Positions 35,132 through 45,142 are shown, counted from the stretch's first letter. The stretch is 64,000 nt of DNA from Nitrospira sp. (GCA_016715825.1 JADJXO010000010.1:1-64000), one strand, 5' to 3'. Program-made: numbers and translations. Notes: generated from the sequence alone by a model not told the origin.

Positions 35132-35162
35132 GGTAAATTGTTACTGAGGAGGTTGCTTTAAC

Positions 35163-36776
35163 ATGATGACATCTAGCTCCGTCCACCCCACTCTGGCAAT
35201 CCTCTGGGTCGGAGTGTTGCTCGCTTTTCTTGCCATCGTCTTCGCCTCTACAGGGAGACGTTCCCCGGAAGGGACCAAAGGGTTCGGAGTCCAGACCCTG
35301 AAGTGGCTATCCATCGTGGGGTTGCTGGTTTTAGCCACGGGTTTTGTCACGGGTTTGAAGGCGGCGCATCCCTTGATCGACAAGAACTATGCGGCTGTGT
35401 TCGTGACAACCTCCGGTTGGTTCCTCGTAGGGAAAGTGGTAATTGTCTGTCTGCTTCTCGCCATTGCGTTGCGCATTCACTTCGTCTCGCTACCAGCGCT
35501 CATGATGCCTACGGAATCAGCTGCAGCCGTGAAACGCACACTCCGAATCTGGGTCATCATCGAGGCGGTCTTTACCCTTGCGCTGGTATGGGCAGGACAC
35601 GTAGTGGCAAACGAGCACCCGCCAAATCACGCAGTCATCTACACCTGGCCATATCCCTTCCGCTTCTCCATCATGAACACATGGGGTATGGCCATGCTGG
35701 ACGCCGTGATCGGCGTATGGGTTGCGATTACTCTGTTCATCGTAGCAGGAGCCATCGCATTGCGTACTCTCATGAAGGGCGGGCGATCGAGCTGGCGGTT
35801 TGGCCTACCGACCGTGCTTGTAATGTTGGGCCTCGCCGTTGGGGCATACGCCCTGTCTATTAAGGCCTATCCAGAAACCTACCGTGATACCCCGGTCCCG
35901 TTTAAGTCGGAATCCGTCGCTCACGCCATGACCATCTTCGCCGAAAACTGTGTCCCCTGCCATGGACACCAAGCGAAAGGTGACGGCATTTTGGCCAAAA
36001 CTTTACCGAAAAAACCGATCGATTTACTTACGGAACCTCACGCGACCATGCATACTCCAGGTGATTTCTTCCACTGGCTCACCAATGGCGTTCCTGGAAC
36101 GGGCATGCCTGCATGGGGTGAAAAATTTTCAGACAAAGAACGCTGGGATCTCGTCAATCTCATTCATGCCACTAACCGGGGCTATCAATCGCGCATCATG
36201 ACTACTCGGATCCTGCCCAACCAACCATTTCTTGCACCTCCGGGCTTCTCCTATACCACGCATGACGGAACCACCGGCAGATTGAAAGACTTCCGTGGGG
36301 AAAAAGCCGTCCTCCTCGTCCTGTTTTCGTGGCCGGACTCACGTGAGCGACTCGATCAACTCCGGCTGACCTACCCGGCGTTACGAGACCACAAGGCCGA
36401 GGTGTTAGCTGTACCACTGACGGAGCTCACCGCGCAGCAGATCGCCGATCTTGGGAAGGACATCCCCTTCCCCTTGATTGAAAAGGAGGCAGCCGAGATC
36501 GCCCGCACATATTCGCTGTTTCGCAGGACGATCTCTCATCCCGATCTGATGGGTCCGGCAACGGTACCAAAGCATATGGAGTTCCTATTCGACCGCTTCG
36601 GATACTTGCGGGCTCGGTGGATTCCGGAAACCGATGCGGCCGACTGGAACGATATCGAGTTCGTGACGCAACAAGTGGATCAATTGAATCAGGAACAGGA
36701 AATCATGCCCCCACCTCCCGACTACCTGCAGGAGTCAGGACATGATATGCACATGATGGGTGGGATGAAGATGTAA
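35163..36776 (+). CDS. CopD-like membrane domain fused to cytochrome c and a thioredoxin-fold domain
   Basis: 537 residues. GAGGAGG precedes the ATG. Residues about 8-235 form six or seven helices of the CopD copper-resistance type (GHVVANEHPPNH and TWPYPFRFS are typical). A cytochrome c domain follows with C263-V-P-C266-H267 and likely Met315 in GMPAW. Residues about 355-505 resemble a SCO/AhpC-like thioredoxin fold (SYTTHDGTTGRLKDFRGEKAVLLVLFSWPDS), but the CxxC is missing (WPDS instead). The C-terminus is Met/His-rich (HDMHMMGGMKM) and could bind copper. It may handle copper or redox for oxidase assembly in the periplasm; this is inferred. The domain combination is uncommon in what I know. 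Confidence 0.85.
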   Translation: MMTSSSVHPTLAILWVGVLLAFLAIVFASTGRRSPEGTKGFGVQTLKWLSIVGLLVLATGFVTGLKAAHPLIDKNYAAVFVTTSGWFLVGKVVIVCLLLAIALRIHFVSLPALMMPTESAAAVKRTLRIWVIIEAVFTLALVWAGHVVANEHPPNHAVIYTWPYPFRFSIMNTWGMAMLDAVIGVWVAITLFIVAGAIALRTLMKGGRSSWRFGLPTVLVMLGLAVGAYALSIKAYPETYRDTPVPFKSESVAHAMTIFAENCVPCHGHQAKGDGILAKTLPKKPIDLLTEPHATMHTPGDFFHWLTNGVPGTGMPAWGEKFSDKERWDLVNLIHATNRGYQSRIMTTRILPNQPFLAPPGFSYTTHDGTTGRLKDFRGEKAVLLVLFSWPDSRERLDQLRLTYPALRDHKAEVLAVPLTELTAQQIADLGKDIPFPLIEKEAAEIARTYSLFRRTISHPDLMGPATVPKHMEFLFDRFGYLRARWIPETDAADWNDIEFVTQQVDQLNQEQEIMPPPPDYLQESGHDMHMMGGMKM

Positions 36777-36800
36777 TCCTCCGACGACGGTGCGCAAAAA

Positions 36801-37589
36801 ATGAAGTCCGTGCATCCGCGTGCGTCATTCTTGGAGAATCGTCATGGGAAGGGTCGAACGAATGTGTTCGCCCCTTCTTTTCTCCTCCTCCCAACTTTTC
36901 TGGCCCTTGCCTCCTGTTCAGTCATCGAAACCACCTATTCCGCGATCAAGACAACCTTCTCCGCAATGAAGACGACCTATCGGGTCGCCAAAAAGACGGT
37001 TAAAGGCACGATATGGGTGGTCAAAGGAGCCTATCAATTTACGAAGGGGACGACCAAACTCGCGTATCGAATCGGCAAGTTCACCTTTGAGGTCGTTCGT
37101 GCTCCTTTGGAGTACCCCTTGATGAGCGACGATATCCAGACTATCGATGGGCTCCCGGTCAAAGAGGCGATTCGTCTCGGGCGAGTCAAAGCCGCACCGT
37201 ACACGGTCAACGGCCATCATTATGTGCCGATGACACTCGCGAGCGCACGAATCTATAAGGAGGTGGGTCTGGCATCATGGTATGGGGAAGAAACCAGGCG
37301 GCAGAAAGGTGGGCATATGACGGCCAACGGCGAGCTGTTCAACCCCAGTGCGCTAACGGCGGCTCATAAATATCTACCGCTTCCGATTCACGTCCAGGTG
37401 ACGAATCTAGAAAACGGACGGTCGATTATCGTGCGAGTGAATGATCGTGGCCCCTTCCCCAGCCGGCACAACCCAGATTCCGGGAAAAGGATCATCGACT
37501 TGAGTCGGGGTGCTGCCGAGCAACTAGGATTTGCCGACCAAGGCGTCGCCAAGGTGCAGATCGAGACGATTCAGCTCGAAGAAGCATAA
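36801..37589 (+). CDS. rlpA: Septal ring lytic transglycosylase RlpA-like lipoprotein
   Basis: 262 residues with a signal peptide ending LALASC (lipobox Cys39), so a lipoprotein; a GTG at codon 22 is a possible shorter start. The C-terminal double-psi beta-barrel starts GLASWYGEE and shows MTANGELFNPSALTAAHKYLP, then VRVNDRGPFPSRHN and IIDLSRGAAEQLGF, which holds the catalytic Asp of RlpA. It cleaves glycan strands lacking stem peptides at the septum. No SPOR domain is visible. Unusual is a repeat region at about 45-95 of similar basic/hydrophobic segments (IKTTFSAMKTTYRVAKKTVK, then KGAYQFTKGTTKLAYRIGK). Confidence 0.88.
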   Translation: MKSVHPRASFLENRHGKGRTNVFAPSFLLLPTFLALASCSVIETTYSAIKTTFSAMKTTYRVAKKTVKGTIWVVKGAYQFTKGTTKLAYRIGKFTFEVVRAPLEYPLMSDDIQTIDGLPVKEAIRLGRVKAAPYTVNGHHYVPMTLASARIYKEVGLASWYGEETRRQKGGHMTANGELFNPSALTAAHKYLPLPIHVQVTNLENGRSIIVRVNDRGPFPSRHNPDSGKRIIDLSRGAAEQLGFADQGVAKVQIETIQLEEA

Positions 37590-37695
37590 AGGAGAGGGTA
37601 CCCCACCCATCGAGCCAGAATCAGAGGACCCACTACTCCCTCCTGGCATCAAGCAGGGAGGACAGGTACGTGATAGATTAGGTTCGACTAATCCG

Positions 37696-40600
37696 CTAGG
37701 CCGGTTGCAGATCCCCGAGTCTCACAGACACAAGCTTGGAAACACCCGGTTCTTCCATCGTGACGCCGAACAGGGAATCCGCAATGCTCATCGTTCGCTT
37801 GTTATGAGTGATGACGAGGAACTGGGCATTCTGAGCCAGATCCTTCAGCACCGCCGTAAATCGCCCGATGTTTTCCTCGTCGAGCGGCGCATCGATTTCA
37901 TCCAATAGACAGAACGGTGTCGGTCTGATGAGAAAACTGGCAAAGAGCAGCGCCATCGCCGTGAGTGTCTTTTCGCCGCCCGATAGCATGGTAATGCTTT
38001 TCAGCCGTTTCCCAGGTGGTTGCGCGACGATTTCAATGCCCGGTTCGTCACTGCCGGAGGACTCACCGTTTTCCGACGGAGGTTCCTCGACCAACTGCAA
38101 CTCCGCACGCCCACCAGGGAAGAACTGACCGAACACTTCGGTAAACTTGCGCTGCAGTTCATCATAGGTCGCCGCGAACATTTCTTTCGTCGTCCGATGA
38201 ATCCTCTGAATGATCTCCTTGAGCGAGCTGATCGAATTGGATAAATCTTGTTCTTGAGCGGAGAGGAACGTGTGGCGCTCCTCCAGTTCCTGGTGCTCAC
38301 TGATCGCGGCCAAATTAATCGGCCCCATACGATCAAGCCGATCACGGAGTTTCTGCAACTGCTCTTTCAACTCAGTATCAGATCGTTCAACCATCTCTTG
38401 ATCGACGGCAGCTTCGGACTCTAGGGCCGGCTCGCTCGCCGCCGAAGACACCTCGATCAACGTCGACGGATCCAGTTGATAGGTTCCTGCCAAGGTGCTT
38501 TCGACCGTACCCAACTGCGTACGAATCTCCGCACGCCGGACCTCGACCGTCATGCGCGCATCACGAATCGCGGACATCCCTCGCCGTGCTTCCTCGAGAT
38601 GGCCTTCCATTGCCCGGCTGTTCGTCATCTGTTGTGCTTGTCGCTCTTGGGCGGCAACCAATTCGCCCTTGACTTGCCCTGCCGCCTCACCGAGTTCTCG
38701 ACACAGCGTTTCTTGACGAGTCTGCTCATCGTGGCTCTGCTCGATCAGGCCTTTCAGGCTGTCGAGATGTTCCCCCAAAACCCGTCGCCGATCTTCCGTT
38801 TCTTGAATCTGAAGCGTCACCCGAGCCCGATTCAGTTGCTCATGCTCGCGCTTCGCGCGCAACCCCTCGGCGGCTAACCTCGCTTCCGTGACACGATCCT
38901 GATGCGCCCGCAGATTTTGATCAAGCAGGCCAAGTCCCTCGCGTACCCTCGATAGCAACGTGTCTTGGCCGGTTTTTTCTGCGATCCACTGACTCAATTG
39001 GGCTTGGACCGACTGAGATTCTTGTTCCAAGTGCTCACGCTCAGTCCGACCTTCCTGGATCTCGGCCTCCACCGCGTTGAGTCTGTGATCAAGATCGTCC
39101 AGTACGTGCTGGAGTTTTTCTTGGTCTTTACGCAACGACAGGTTTTGCATTTCGGCCTCGCGCAACGAATCACCAAGCTGGCGGTCTCGCTCGGTCAACT
39201 CTTGAATCTGGGCCTGCACGACATCCCGCTGTTGCTTATTCTGATCAAGTTCTACGACGAGGGTTTGTCGTTTAGTTTCAAGATCGAGCACCTCCCGCCG
39301 CCGCTCCAGCAAACCGGGCGTGCCTTCCACGTGCCCACCCGTCACGATACCGGACGCGTCCACCACTTCACCGTCCAGAGTCGCCAGAATTGGACCGTTC
39401 GGAGCACTCCAGGCGTGGCGTTCCCACAGCTCGATGGCGTGGTCCAACGAGCGGACGATCACGACTCGATCGAACAGCGAGTCGCGAGCCACCGTTCTGG
39501 CAGCATCAGTCTGCACCAGGTCTACCGCTCTCCCCACAACTCCCGGCTCTGACGCAATGGCCGCCCACCACTCATACGCCTGATTCCCTTCCCAGCGTGG
39601 CTGCTGCGGGATAAAACTGCCTCGCCCCAACGTCTCCTCCTGGAGAAACCGGACCAGTCGCCGACCCACGGACGGTTCATCGACAAACCACCCCCGGACA
39701 CGTTCCCCGAGGACCGCTTCGACTGCTCGCTCCATCCCAGAAGGAATCGTCAACCATTCGGCGACGGCCTCCCGCACTCCTTCACACGACTTCAGGGCCG
39801 GTCCTTGGGTGGCTCCTTGCCGGCCGTACCCCATCTCCTCCTGGACGACGCTTTGCAACGCCTCGAGGCGTGACTCAAGCCCGGCAAGTTCTTCAGAACG
39901 CCGCAAAATAACCTGATCTAACGACTGGACGAGCCCGATCGCTTGCGCCACTTCTTCTTTCACAGCACGTTGGTCCGCTTGCAACGTCGCAACCAGGCGG
40001 TCAGCCTGTCCGTACTCTTCGCGCAAGGTATCCCGACGAGCAACCGAGGACTCCCGTTGGCCATGCAGCTCGTCACGCTCCGCAGTCAACCGGGTTGCGC
40101 GGTTAGTGAAATCCTCTATCCGCTTCGCAAACTGCGAGATACTCTGCTCGGTGTTGGCGACCAGCACGGCCAGTTGCAACACATCTTTTCGCCCTCGCTC
40201 CTCTTCTGCGACTGCCGCAGCACGCTGATCGCGTAATCGCGTCATGTCACGATCCAGCTCCTCGAGTGCCTGGGTTCGAACCGTGACTTCCTCCTCAAGC
40301 CCAACCAATGACGACTCAATGGCTTGGAGGGTGCCGACCACTTGTTCCTGCGAGCGGACGAGCTCTTCCAGCTCAGCCGACTCCTGGACTTGCTGTTGGC
40401 TGAACAACTGACCCCGATTACGCTCAACCTCCGCCGCCGTCAGAGCCTGCGCCTGCTGTTGTTCGACCCCTGCCAGCTGCTCACGGATCTTCCCAATGGA
40501 GTCGGCCGTGGCAATCGATTCGAGACGCGCTTGTTCGAGATCCGTGGCCAAACGGGCCTGTTCAGCCGCTTTCTCAGACTCTTGCTGATCCAGACTCAAA

Positions 40601-41376
40601 AGCTCACTTTCGACCTCCTGCAACGTTTGTCGCAGTGCCCTAAACTCTCTCGTTAACAAGGTTACTTCCATCTCACGGGCTTCACCTTGCAAGGTCTGAT
40701 AGGTGCGCGCCTGGCGGGCCTGACGTTCCAAAGAATTAAGCTGCTTCTTGACCTCAGCCACGATGTCTCGAACACGCAGGAGATTTTGCTGCGTCGTTTC
40801 GAGTTTGCGCAACGCCTCTGCTTTCTGCTTCTTGTAACGAATAATCCCCGCCGTTTCTTCAATGAGCTCGCGCCGATCTTGTGGCGAGGCGTTCAAGATC
40901 TGATCAATCTGCCCCTGGGCAATCACCGTGTGTCCTTTACTTCCAGCACGGGTATCGAGCAGCAGACTGCGGATATCTTTCAGACGGCAGTGAACCTTGT
41001 TGATGAGATACTCACTCTCCCCATTGCGATACAAGCGGCGGGTAATCATCAACTCCTGCACTTCGGTCAATTCATTCGGAAGCCCCGAGTTGCCATCCAG
41101 CTTCATCGCCGCCTGATCCAACCCACCGATCACCAGCGAGACCTCAGCCATTCCCAACGGCTTACGGACCTCCGTGCCGTTAAAAATGACATCTTCCATC
41201 TTTTCACTTCTGAGCGTCTTGGTGCTCTGCTCCCCCAAGACCCATAGGATGGCATCAACGACATTGCTCTTCCCGCTTCCATTGGGTCCCACGACCGCGG
41301 TAACTCCTTCCGGGAATTCAATCTTGGCCTCCGCGAACGACTTAAAACCCAACATATTCAGCGATTTCAAGTGCAT
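37696..41376 (-). CDS. smc: Chromosome segregation protein SMC
   Basis: 1226 residues, full length. Walker A GPNGSGKSN at residues 30-38, Q-loop region VIAQGQID, two long coiled coils, a hinge domain in the middle (about 520-670), the ABC signature LSGGEKTLTA and Walker B LLDEIDAPLD near the C-terminus. Dimers form the chromosome condensin ring with ScpA/ScpB. It converges with rlpA and is about 240 bases from ispH, which has the same orientation. Confidence 0.97.
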   Translation of the reverse strand: MHLKSLNMLGFKSFAEAKIEFPEGVTAVVGPNGSGKSNVVDAILWVLGEQSTKTLRSEKMEDVIFNGTEVRKPLGMAEVSLVIGGLDQAAMKLDGNSGLPNELTEVQELMITRRLYRNGESEYLINKVHCRLKDIRSLLLDTRAGSKGHTVIAQGQIDQILNASPQDRRELIEETAGIIRYKKQKAEALRKLETTQQNLLRVRDIVAEVKKQLNSLERQARQARTYQTLQGEAREMEVTLLTREFRALRQTLQEVESELLSLDQQESEKAAEQARLATDLEQARLESIATADSIGKIREQLAGVEQQQAQALTAAEVERNRGQLFSQQQVQESAELEELVRSQEQVVGTLQAIESSLVGLEEEVTVRTQALEELDRDMTRLRDQRAAAVAEEERGRKDVLQLAVLVANTEQSISQFAKRIEDFTNRATRLTAERDELHGQRESSVARRDTLREEYGQADRLVATLQADQRAVKEEVAQAIGLVQSLDQVILRRSEELAGLESRLEALQSVVQEEMGYGRQGATQGPALKSCEGVREAVAEWLTIPSGMERAVEAVLGERVRGWFVDEPSVGRRLVRFLQEETLGRGSFIPQQPRWEGNQAYEWWAAIASEPGVVGRAVDLVQTDAARTVARDSLFDRVVIVRSLDHAIELWERHAWSAPNGPILATLDGEVVDASGIVTGGHVEGTPGLLERRREVLDLETKRQTLVVELDQNKQQRDVVQAQIQELTERDRQLGDSLREAEMQNLSLRKDQEKLQHVLDDLDHRLNAVEAEIQEGRTEREHLEQESQSVQAQLSQWIAEKTGQDTLLSRVREGLGLLDQNLRAHQDRVTEARLAAEGLRAKREHEQLNRARVTLQIQETEDRRRVLGEHLDSLKGLIEQSHDEQTRQETLCRELGEAAGQVKGELVAAQERQAQQMTNSRAMEGHLEEARRGMSAIRDARMTVEVRRAEIRTQLGTVESTLAGTYQLDPSTLIEVSSAASEPALESEAAVDQEMVERSDTELKEQLQKLRDRLDRMGPINLAAISEHQELEERHTFLSAQEQDLSNSISSLKEIIQRIHRTTKEMFAATYDELQRKFTEVFGQFFPGGRAELQLVEEPPSENGESSGSDEPGIEIVAQPPGKRLKSITMLSGGEKTLTAMALLFASFLIRPTPFCLLDEIDAPLDEENIGRFTAVLKDLAQNAQFLVITHNKRTMSIADSLFGVTMEEPGVSKLVSVRLGDLQPA

Positions 41377-41613
41377 CCATTCACCTATTCTTGGGCACGT
41401 AGAAGATCCTCATGAGGAAATAGAAAATTTCCGGCCCTTGTACCACAGGGGTTTTGAGAAATCAAAACAAAACACAGCCCATAGGGTAGATCCAATAGCA
41501 CCCCTACAATTCATAGGGTGCTTTGGGGAAAGACGTGGACCTGACGAGGACAAGGGACCATATCCACTACGGTCATGGCCCCGAATTCGAGAGAGTATGA
41601 CCCGCGCACCGGA

Positions 41614-42576
41614 TCAGCGAGCCATCGTGGGAACGGAGTTCCTGGAAGATTCGATCTGGACCAGTTCCTTCGGGAGAAGAAACTCGACATCCTCCTCAAT
41701 AACTGTGAGCTCTTCAACCTCAGACGATTCCGACATTTTTAAGAATGCCACCACTTCGGTCACAAGAATTTCCGGTGCCGACGCACCGGCAGCAATCCCG
41801 ACCGCTTTGGCTCCCTGGAGCCAGGCGGGATCGATGTCCGCGGCTGAATCGATAAGATAGGACGGGATGCCGCACTGTTCCCCTAATTCCCTCAACCGAT
41901 TGGAGTTAGAGCTGTTCGGCGAGCCGATGACGAGAATGACATCCACACGGCGAGACAGTTCTTTGACTGCATTCTGCCGGTTCTGCGTTGCATAACAGAT
42001 ATCTTCCTGATGGGGCCCCTTGATATTCGGAAACCGTTCATGCAGCGCACCGACGATATCTCGGCATTCATCGACACTCAGCGTCGTTTGTGTGACATAC
42101 GACAAATTGACCGTGCTCTCGACTTGGAGCTTTTCTACATCGCTGACCGACGACACCAGGTGAAACTTGTCGGGAACTTGGCCCAGCGTCCCGATGACCT
42201 CCGGGTGCCCGGCATGCCCGATGAGGATCAGCTCATACCCCTGCGTATAATCGCGGTTCACCTCGTTATGCACTTTGATCACCAGCGGGCAGGTCGCATC
42301 GATCACGTGCAAGCGCCGACGATTGGCCTCCTCCCAGACTGACTTAGCCACCCCGTGCGCACTGAAGATAACGACTGACCCTTCCGGGACTTCGTTCAAT
42401 TCCTCCACAAAAACCGCGCCCTTTTGCCTGAGCGACTTCACGACATGGCGGCTATGGACGATTTCATGGCGCACATAGATCGGGGCGCCATATTTCTTGA
42501 GCGACAGCTCCACGATTTCGATCGCCCGATCGACACCGGCACAAAAACCACGGGGATTAGCGAGATAGATCTTCAT
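41614..42576 (-). CDS. ispH: 4-hydroxy-3-methylbut-2-enyl diphosphate reductase
   Basis: 320 residues. The three iron-sulfur cysteines are seen in PRGFCAGVDRAI near the N-terminus, DATCPLVIKVH and EDICYATQNRQNAV. Typical segments are FSAHGV, IGHAGHPEV and GSPNSSNSNRL. It makes IPP and DMAPP from HMBPP, the last MEP step, supplying squalene for hopanoids. The C-terminal 25 residues are a variable acidic tail. Confidence 0.97.
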   Translation of the reverse strand: MKIYLANPRGFCAGVDRAIEIVELSLKKYGAPIYVRHEIVHSRHVVKSLRQKGAVFVEELNEVPEGSVVIFSAHGVAKSVWEEANRRRLHVIDATCPLVIKVHNEVNRDYTQGYELILIGHAGHPEVIGTLGQVPDKFHLVSSVSDVEKLQVESTVNLSYVTQTTLSVDECRDIVGALHERFPNIKGPHQEDICYATQNRQNAVKELSRRVDVILVIGSPNSSNSNRLRELGEQCGIPSYLIDSAADIDPAWLQGAKAVGIAAGASAPEILVTEVVAFLKMSESSEVEELTVIEEDVEFLLPKELVQIESSRNSVPTMAR

Positions 42577-43033
42577 AGTAGTCGCGGCTCCTTGGCTCAG
42601 TGCTAGAACACGATGTATATGTCAGGGGTACCGCTCACGATACGTCAGATCCATAGGGTCCGTCAACAGAATTGCCTGACGGGATGATTATGGTCGTAAG
42701 CCGGATTCGGCTTTTGTTCATTCTTTCACCGGGGACGATATCCCCTGGAGCAACTCTCGCCTCGTCTTTTCTAAAGAGACGTTCGGCGGGAATCTTTTGC
42801 CTTGATTCTAAAACGCGTTCCATATGCTTGATCCTTACGCGCTTGGCCGGCTCTTCAAGCTTGTTGCAAAATATTCTGAATCCATTTTCCTTATACGGTC
42901 TCAAAAGAGAGCAGGACAACAGTAAAAGATTCGGGGCCGACGCCGAGCTACCACGAGATGACCGATTCGCATCCCTGGTTTGGAACATGAGAACGGTCGA
43001 TGGGCTCACGGCATGAGAACGAAAGGAGTGGTC
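42577..43033. other. Intergenic region with a small hairpin
   Basis: Divergent spacing between ispH and the tetraheme cytochrome gene. AAGCCG-GATT-CGGCTT is at 42698-42713, followed by a T-rich stretch; it may be a weak terminator. On the minus strand a 62-codon frame (starting MERVLESRQKIPAERLFRKD) has an AAGGA upstream of its ATG, but nothing else supports it. No other feature is visible; promoters of both neighbours should lie here. Confidence 0.35.
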
Positions 43034-44446
43034 ATGAGTCTGCAGAAGGGCGTTGCCGTTGGAGTGGGAATGTTGACGCTGGTCGGCGTGCTGTCTGCAC
43101 CGACGTGGCTCTACGCAAGTGAGCAGCCTCGTGCGGAAGAACTGATCCAACAGACCTGCGTGCAATGTCATCGGTTAGAAGGGAAGGCTGGATCGAGATT
43201 TAAGCTTCACGCGCCTGACCTCATCTGGGCCGGTAGCAAATATCAACGGTCATGGCTCATTCGATGGCTGACCGGCACGGAAGCCCCACTGTATGCGAAG
43301 GGGTATCTGTGGGATATGACGAGCGTCCCGAAGCAACACCCAAAAATGACGGACGCTGAAGCGAACGCGATCGCCGACTACTTTGCCGAGCACAACACAG
43401 ATCCACGTGTGACGGTGGGTGCATTCGACCTCTCAAAAGTGACGAAGTTCGACGTGGCGTTTGGGGCAGTCGCCTATAAAGCGCATGCCTGCCTCGGCTG
43501 CCACACGATCGAGGAGAATGGAAAGCTCATTGGGGGCCCCCAAAGCGCCGCCTTACAGAAGGCCGGGCAACGGTACAACCCGGATTGGCTATACCAATTC
43601 GGGCAAAACCCACATGACTTCACCGTCCACAATGGAGAATTTCTGGCCGATGCGACCGATGCGCAACTGCGCGCCGTGATCGGCTATCTGATGGTTCAAG
43701 GGGTGCCCGACTTTCAGTATTACGAGCCCTGGACGAGTCCTGAGTTCAGCAAGGCGGACGCGGAGCGAGGGAAAGTGGTTTACAAAGAATATTGTGCGCA
43801 GTGCCACGGGTTCACCGGTAAGGGCGACGGCCCTGCGGCCTCGGGCCTGGAGCCCAAGCCCGCCATCCATGCCAACATGCCGTTCGACAAACTCCCGATG
43901 GAGTATCTCTATAATGTAATCAATCACGGCGGTGTAGCGATCGGGAAGTCGCCGAACATGCCCTACTGGGGCCTAACAATCGGCCAGCAGGGTGTGGCGG
44001 ATGTCATCGCCTATTTGAAGGTGACCTTCAAAGGGGTCCCGGATATCGAGGCGGCAACCGAAAGCCTTGCAGGGAGTACCTGTGTACAGCCACGCAAGAC
44101 AGCTCAAGCTCCTGCAGACTTCCTCACTAAAGCGAATCCGCTGCCGTCGTCATCCGGTTCCATCAACGCCGGAAAAGAGTTGTTCCTGAAGGGTGCGCAA
44201 CCGGTCGCCTGCGTGATGTGTCACGGCGAGCTGGGCGATGGGAAGGGCGTGATGGGGGCGGCCTTCGTCCCGCCGCCACGGAATTTTACCTGTGGCCCGA
44301 TGATGAAAGCCTTACCCGATGGGCAGCTGTTTTGGATCATCAAGAACGGGTCGCCGGGGACCGGCATGATGGCCTTTCCCGGGTTGCCGGATGAGCAGGT
44401 CTGGCAGCTGATTCGCTATATCAGGAGTTTGGCTCATAACGAGTGA
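43034..44446 (+). CDS. Tetraheme multidomain cytochrome c
   Basis: 470 residues from the ATG at 43034, preceded by AAAGGAG. The signal peptide ends YASEQ. Four CXXCH motifs are visible: C42-H46, C153-H157, C254-H258 and C393-H397, in four small class I-like cytochrome c domains, each followed by a Met or His candidate (for example PNMPYWG, TGMMAFPG). The protein is periplasmic with no membrane helix after the signal. The order of two plain domains and two with PxxYxxFCxxCHG-like surroundings resembles electron-relay proteins of chemolithotrophs. A cupredoxin gene follows 38 bases downstream, so they may exchange electrons. Confidence 0.9.
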   Translation: MSLQKGVAVGVGMLTLVGVLSAPTWLYASEQPRAEELIQQTCVQCHRLEGKAGSRFKLHAPDLIWAGSKYQRSWLIRWLTGTEAPLYAKGYLWDMTSVPKQHPKMTDAEANAIADYFAEHNTDPRVTVGAFDLSKVTKFDVAFGAVAYKAHACLGCHTIEENGKLIGGPQSAALQKAGQRYNPDWLYQFGQNPHDFTVHNGEFLADATDAQLRAVIGYLMVQGVPDFQYYEPWTSPEFSKADAERGKVVYKEYCAQCHGFTGKGDGPAASGLEPKPAIHANMPFDKLPMEYLYNVINHGGVAIGKSPNMPYWGLTIGQQGVADVIAYLKVTFKGVPDIEAATESLAGSTCVQPRKTAQAPADFLTKANPLPSSSGSINAGKELFLKGAQPVACVMCHGELGDGKGVMGAAFVPPPRNFTCGPMMKALPDGQLFWIIKNGSPGTGMMAFPGLPDEQVWQLIRYIRSLAHNE

Positions 44447-44484
44447 GGAAAGTGTGTGTGTCCATATCAAAAAGGAGGTAAGGC

Positions 44485-44979
44485 ATGAGAGTGCATCGAT
44501 GTAGTGTAGTGAAGTCATCCATTCTTTGTGCTGTCGCTGCTTGGACAATCTGGAACAGTGGTTCCACGATTGCCTGTGCGCAGACCCCTGGGATGGAAGC
44601 GCCGCCTTCAAAGGTGGAGATCACCATCAAGGATCGCCAGCACGGCTATGAGACGGTGGGGATTACAATGCCATCGCAAGATACGATCATTGTGGTGAAA
44701 AACGAGGATTCCGTCACTCACGGATTAGCGTCGACGTTGTTCAAAGACATTCCCGTCAAGGTAGAAGGAGGGACGGAGGTACGAGCGAAGAAATTTAAGT
44801 CGTTTCATATCGATGCCGGAAAGACCATGACGCTCCGTTTCTCCACAGCACCCACAAACTTTGATCCGCTCACCGGTGGCGCCGAAAGCGTGCACCATGC
44901 CCTGTGGTGCGACATCCATCCTGAGGTGAAGGGTGAGATCTTTGTCATTGAAACCCGTGGGGATATCGGAGGTGGGTGA
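44485..44979 (+). CDS. Exported cupredoxin-like protein (3' end interrupted by low-complexity DNA)
   Basis: 164 residues as read, from an ATG with AAGGAGG upstream. A signal peptide ends IACAQT. The body is a cupredoxin: VEITIKDRQHGYETVGITMP, IIVVKNEDSVTHGLAS (a His ligand), MTLRFSTAPTNFD and a C-terminal HHALWCDIHPEVKGEIFVIE with the Cys and His that usually hold type 1 copper. The reading frame then enters a stretch of almost pure G and C and stops by chance. The true C-terminus is therefore unknown, and the gene may continue into the cupredoxin-like remainder at 45150-45367. Confidence 0.78.
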   Translation: MRVHRCSVVKSSILCAVAAWTIWNSGSTIACAQTPGMEAPPSKVEITIKDRQHGYETVGITMPSQDTIIVVKNEDSVTHGLASTLFKDIPVKVEGGTEVRAKKFKSFHIDAGKTMTLRFSTAPTNFDPLTGGAESVHHALWCDIHPEVKGEIFVIETRGDIGGG

Positions 44980-45142
44980 GGGGGGGGGGGGGGTGCGGAG
45001 GGGAACGGGGGGGGGGTCGGGCGCGGCGCCCCCCCCCCCCCCGCCGCGTCCCCCCCCGGGGCCGGCCCCGCCCCCCGCCCCCCCTCCCTTGGGCCCCGCT
45101 GCCGCCGCGGGGGGGCCCGCCCGCCACCCCCCCGGCCCCTTT
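44971..45142. repeat. G/C homopolymer stretch, probable assembly artefact
   Basis: About 170 bases of runs of G, then C, with a few other bases, unlike anything else in the window except 49637-49715. It breaks a coding region without coding for anything plausible itself. Poly-G base-calling or a failed consensus over a GC-rich hairpin would produce this. Confidence 0.75.

Noticed and set aside
42698..42960. A minus-strand stretch ending AATCCGGCTTACGACC resembles the 3' end of bacterial RNase P RNA
   Set aside because: The matching 5' part (GGAAAGTCCGGGC-like) is absent in the next 400 bases, so no RNase P gene is present; the match is short.
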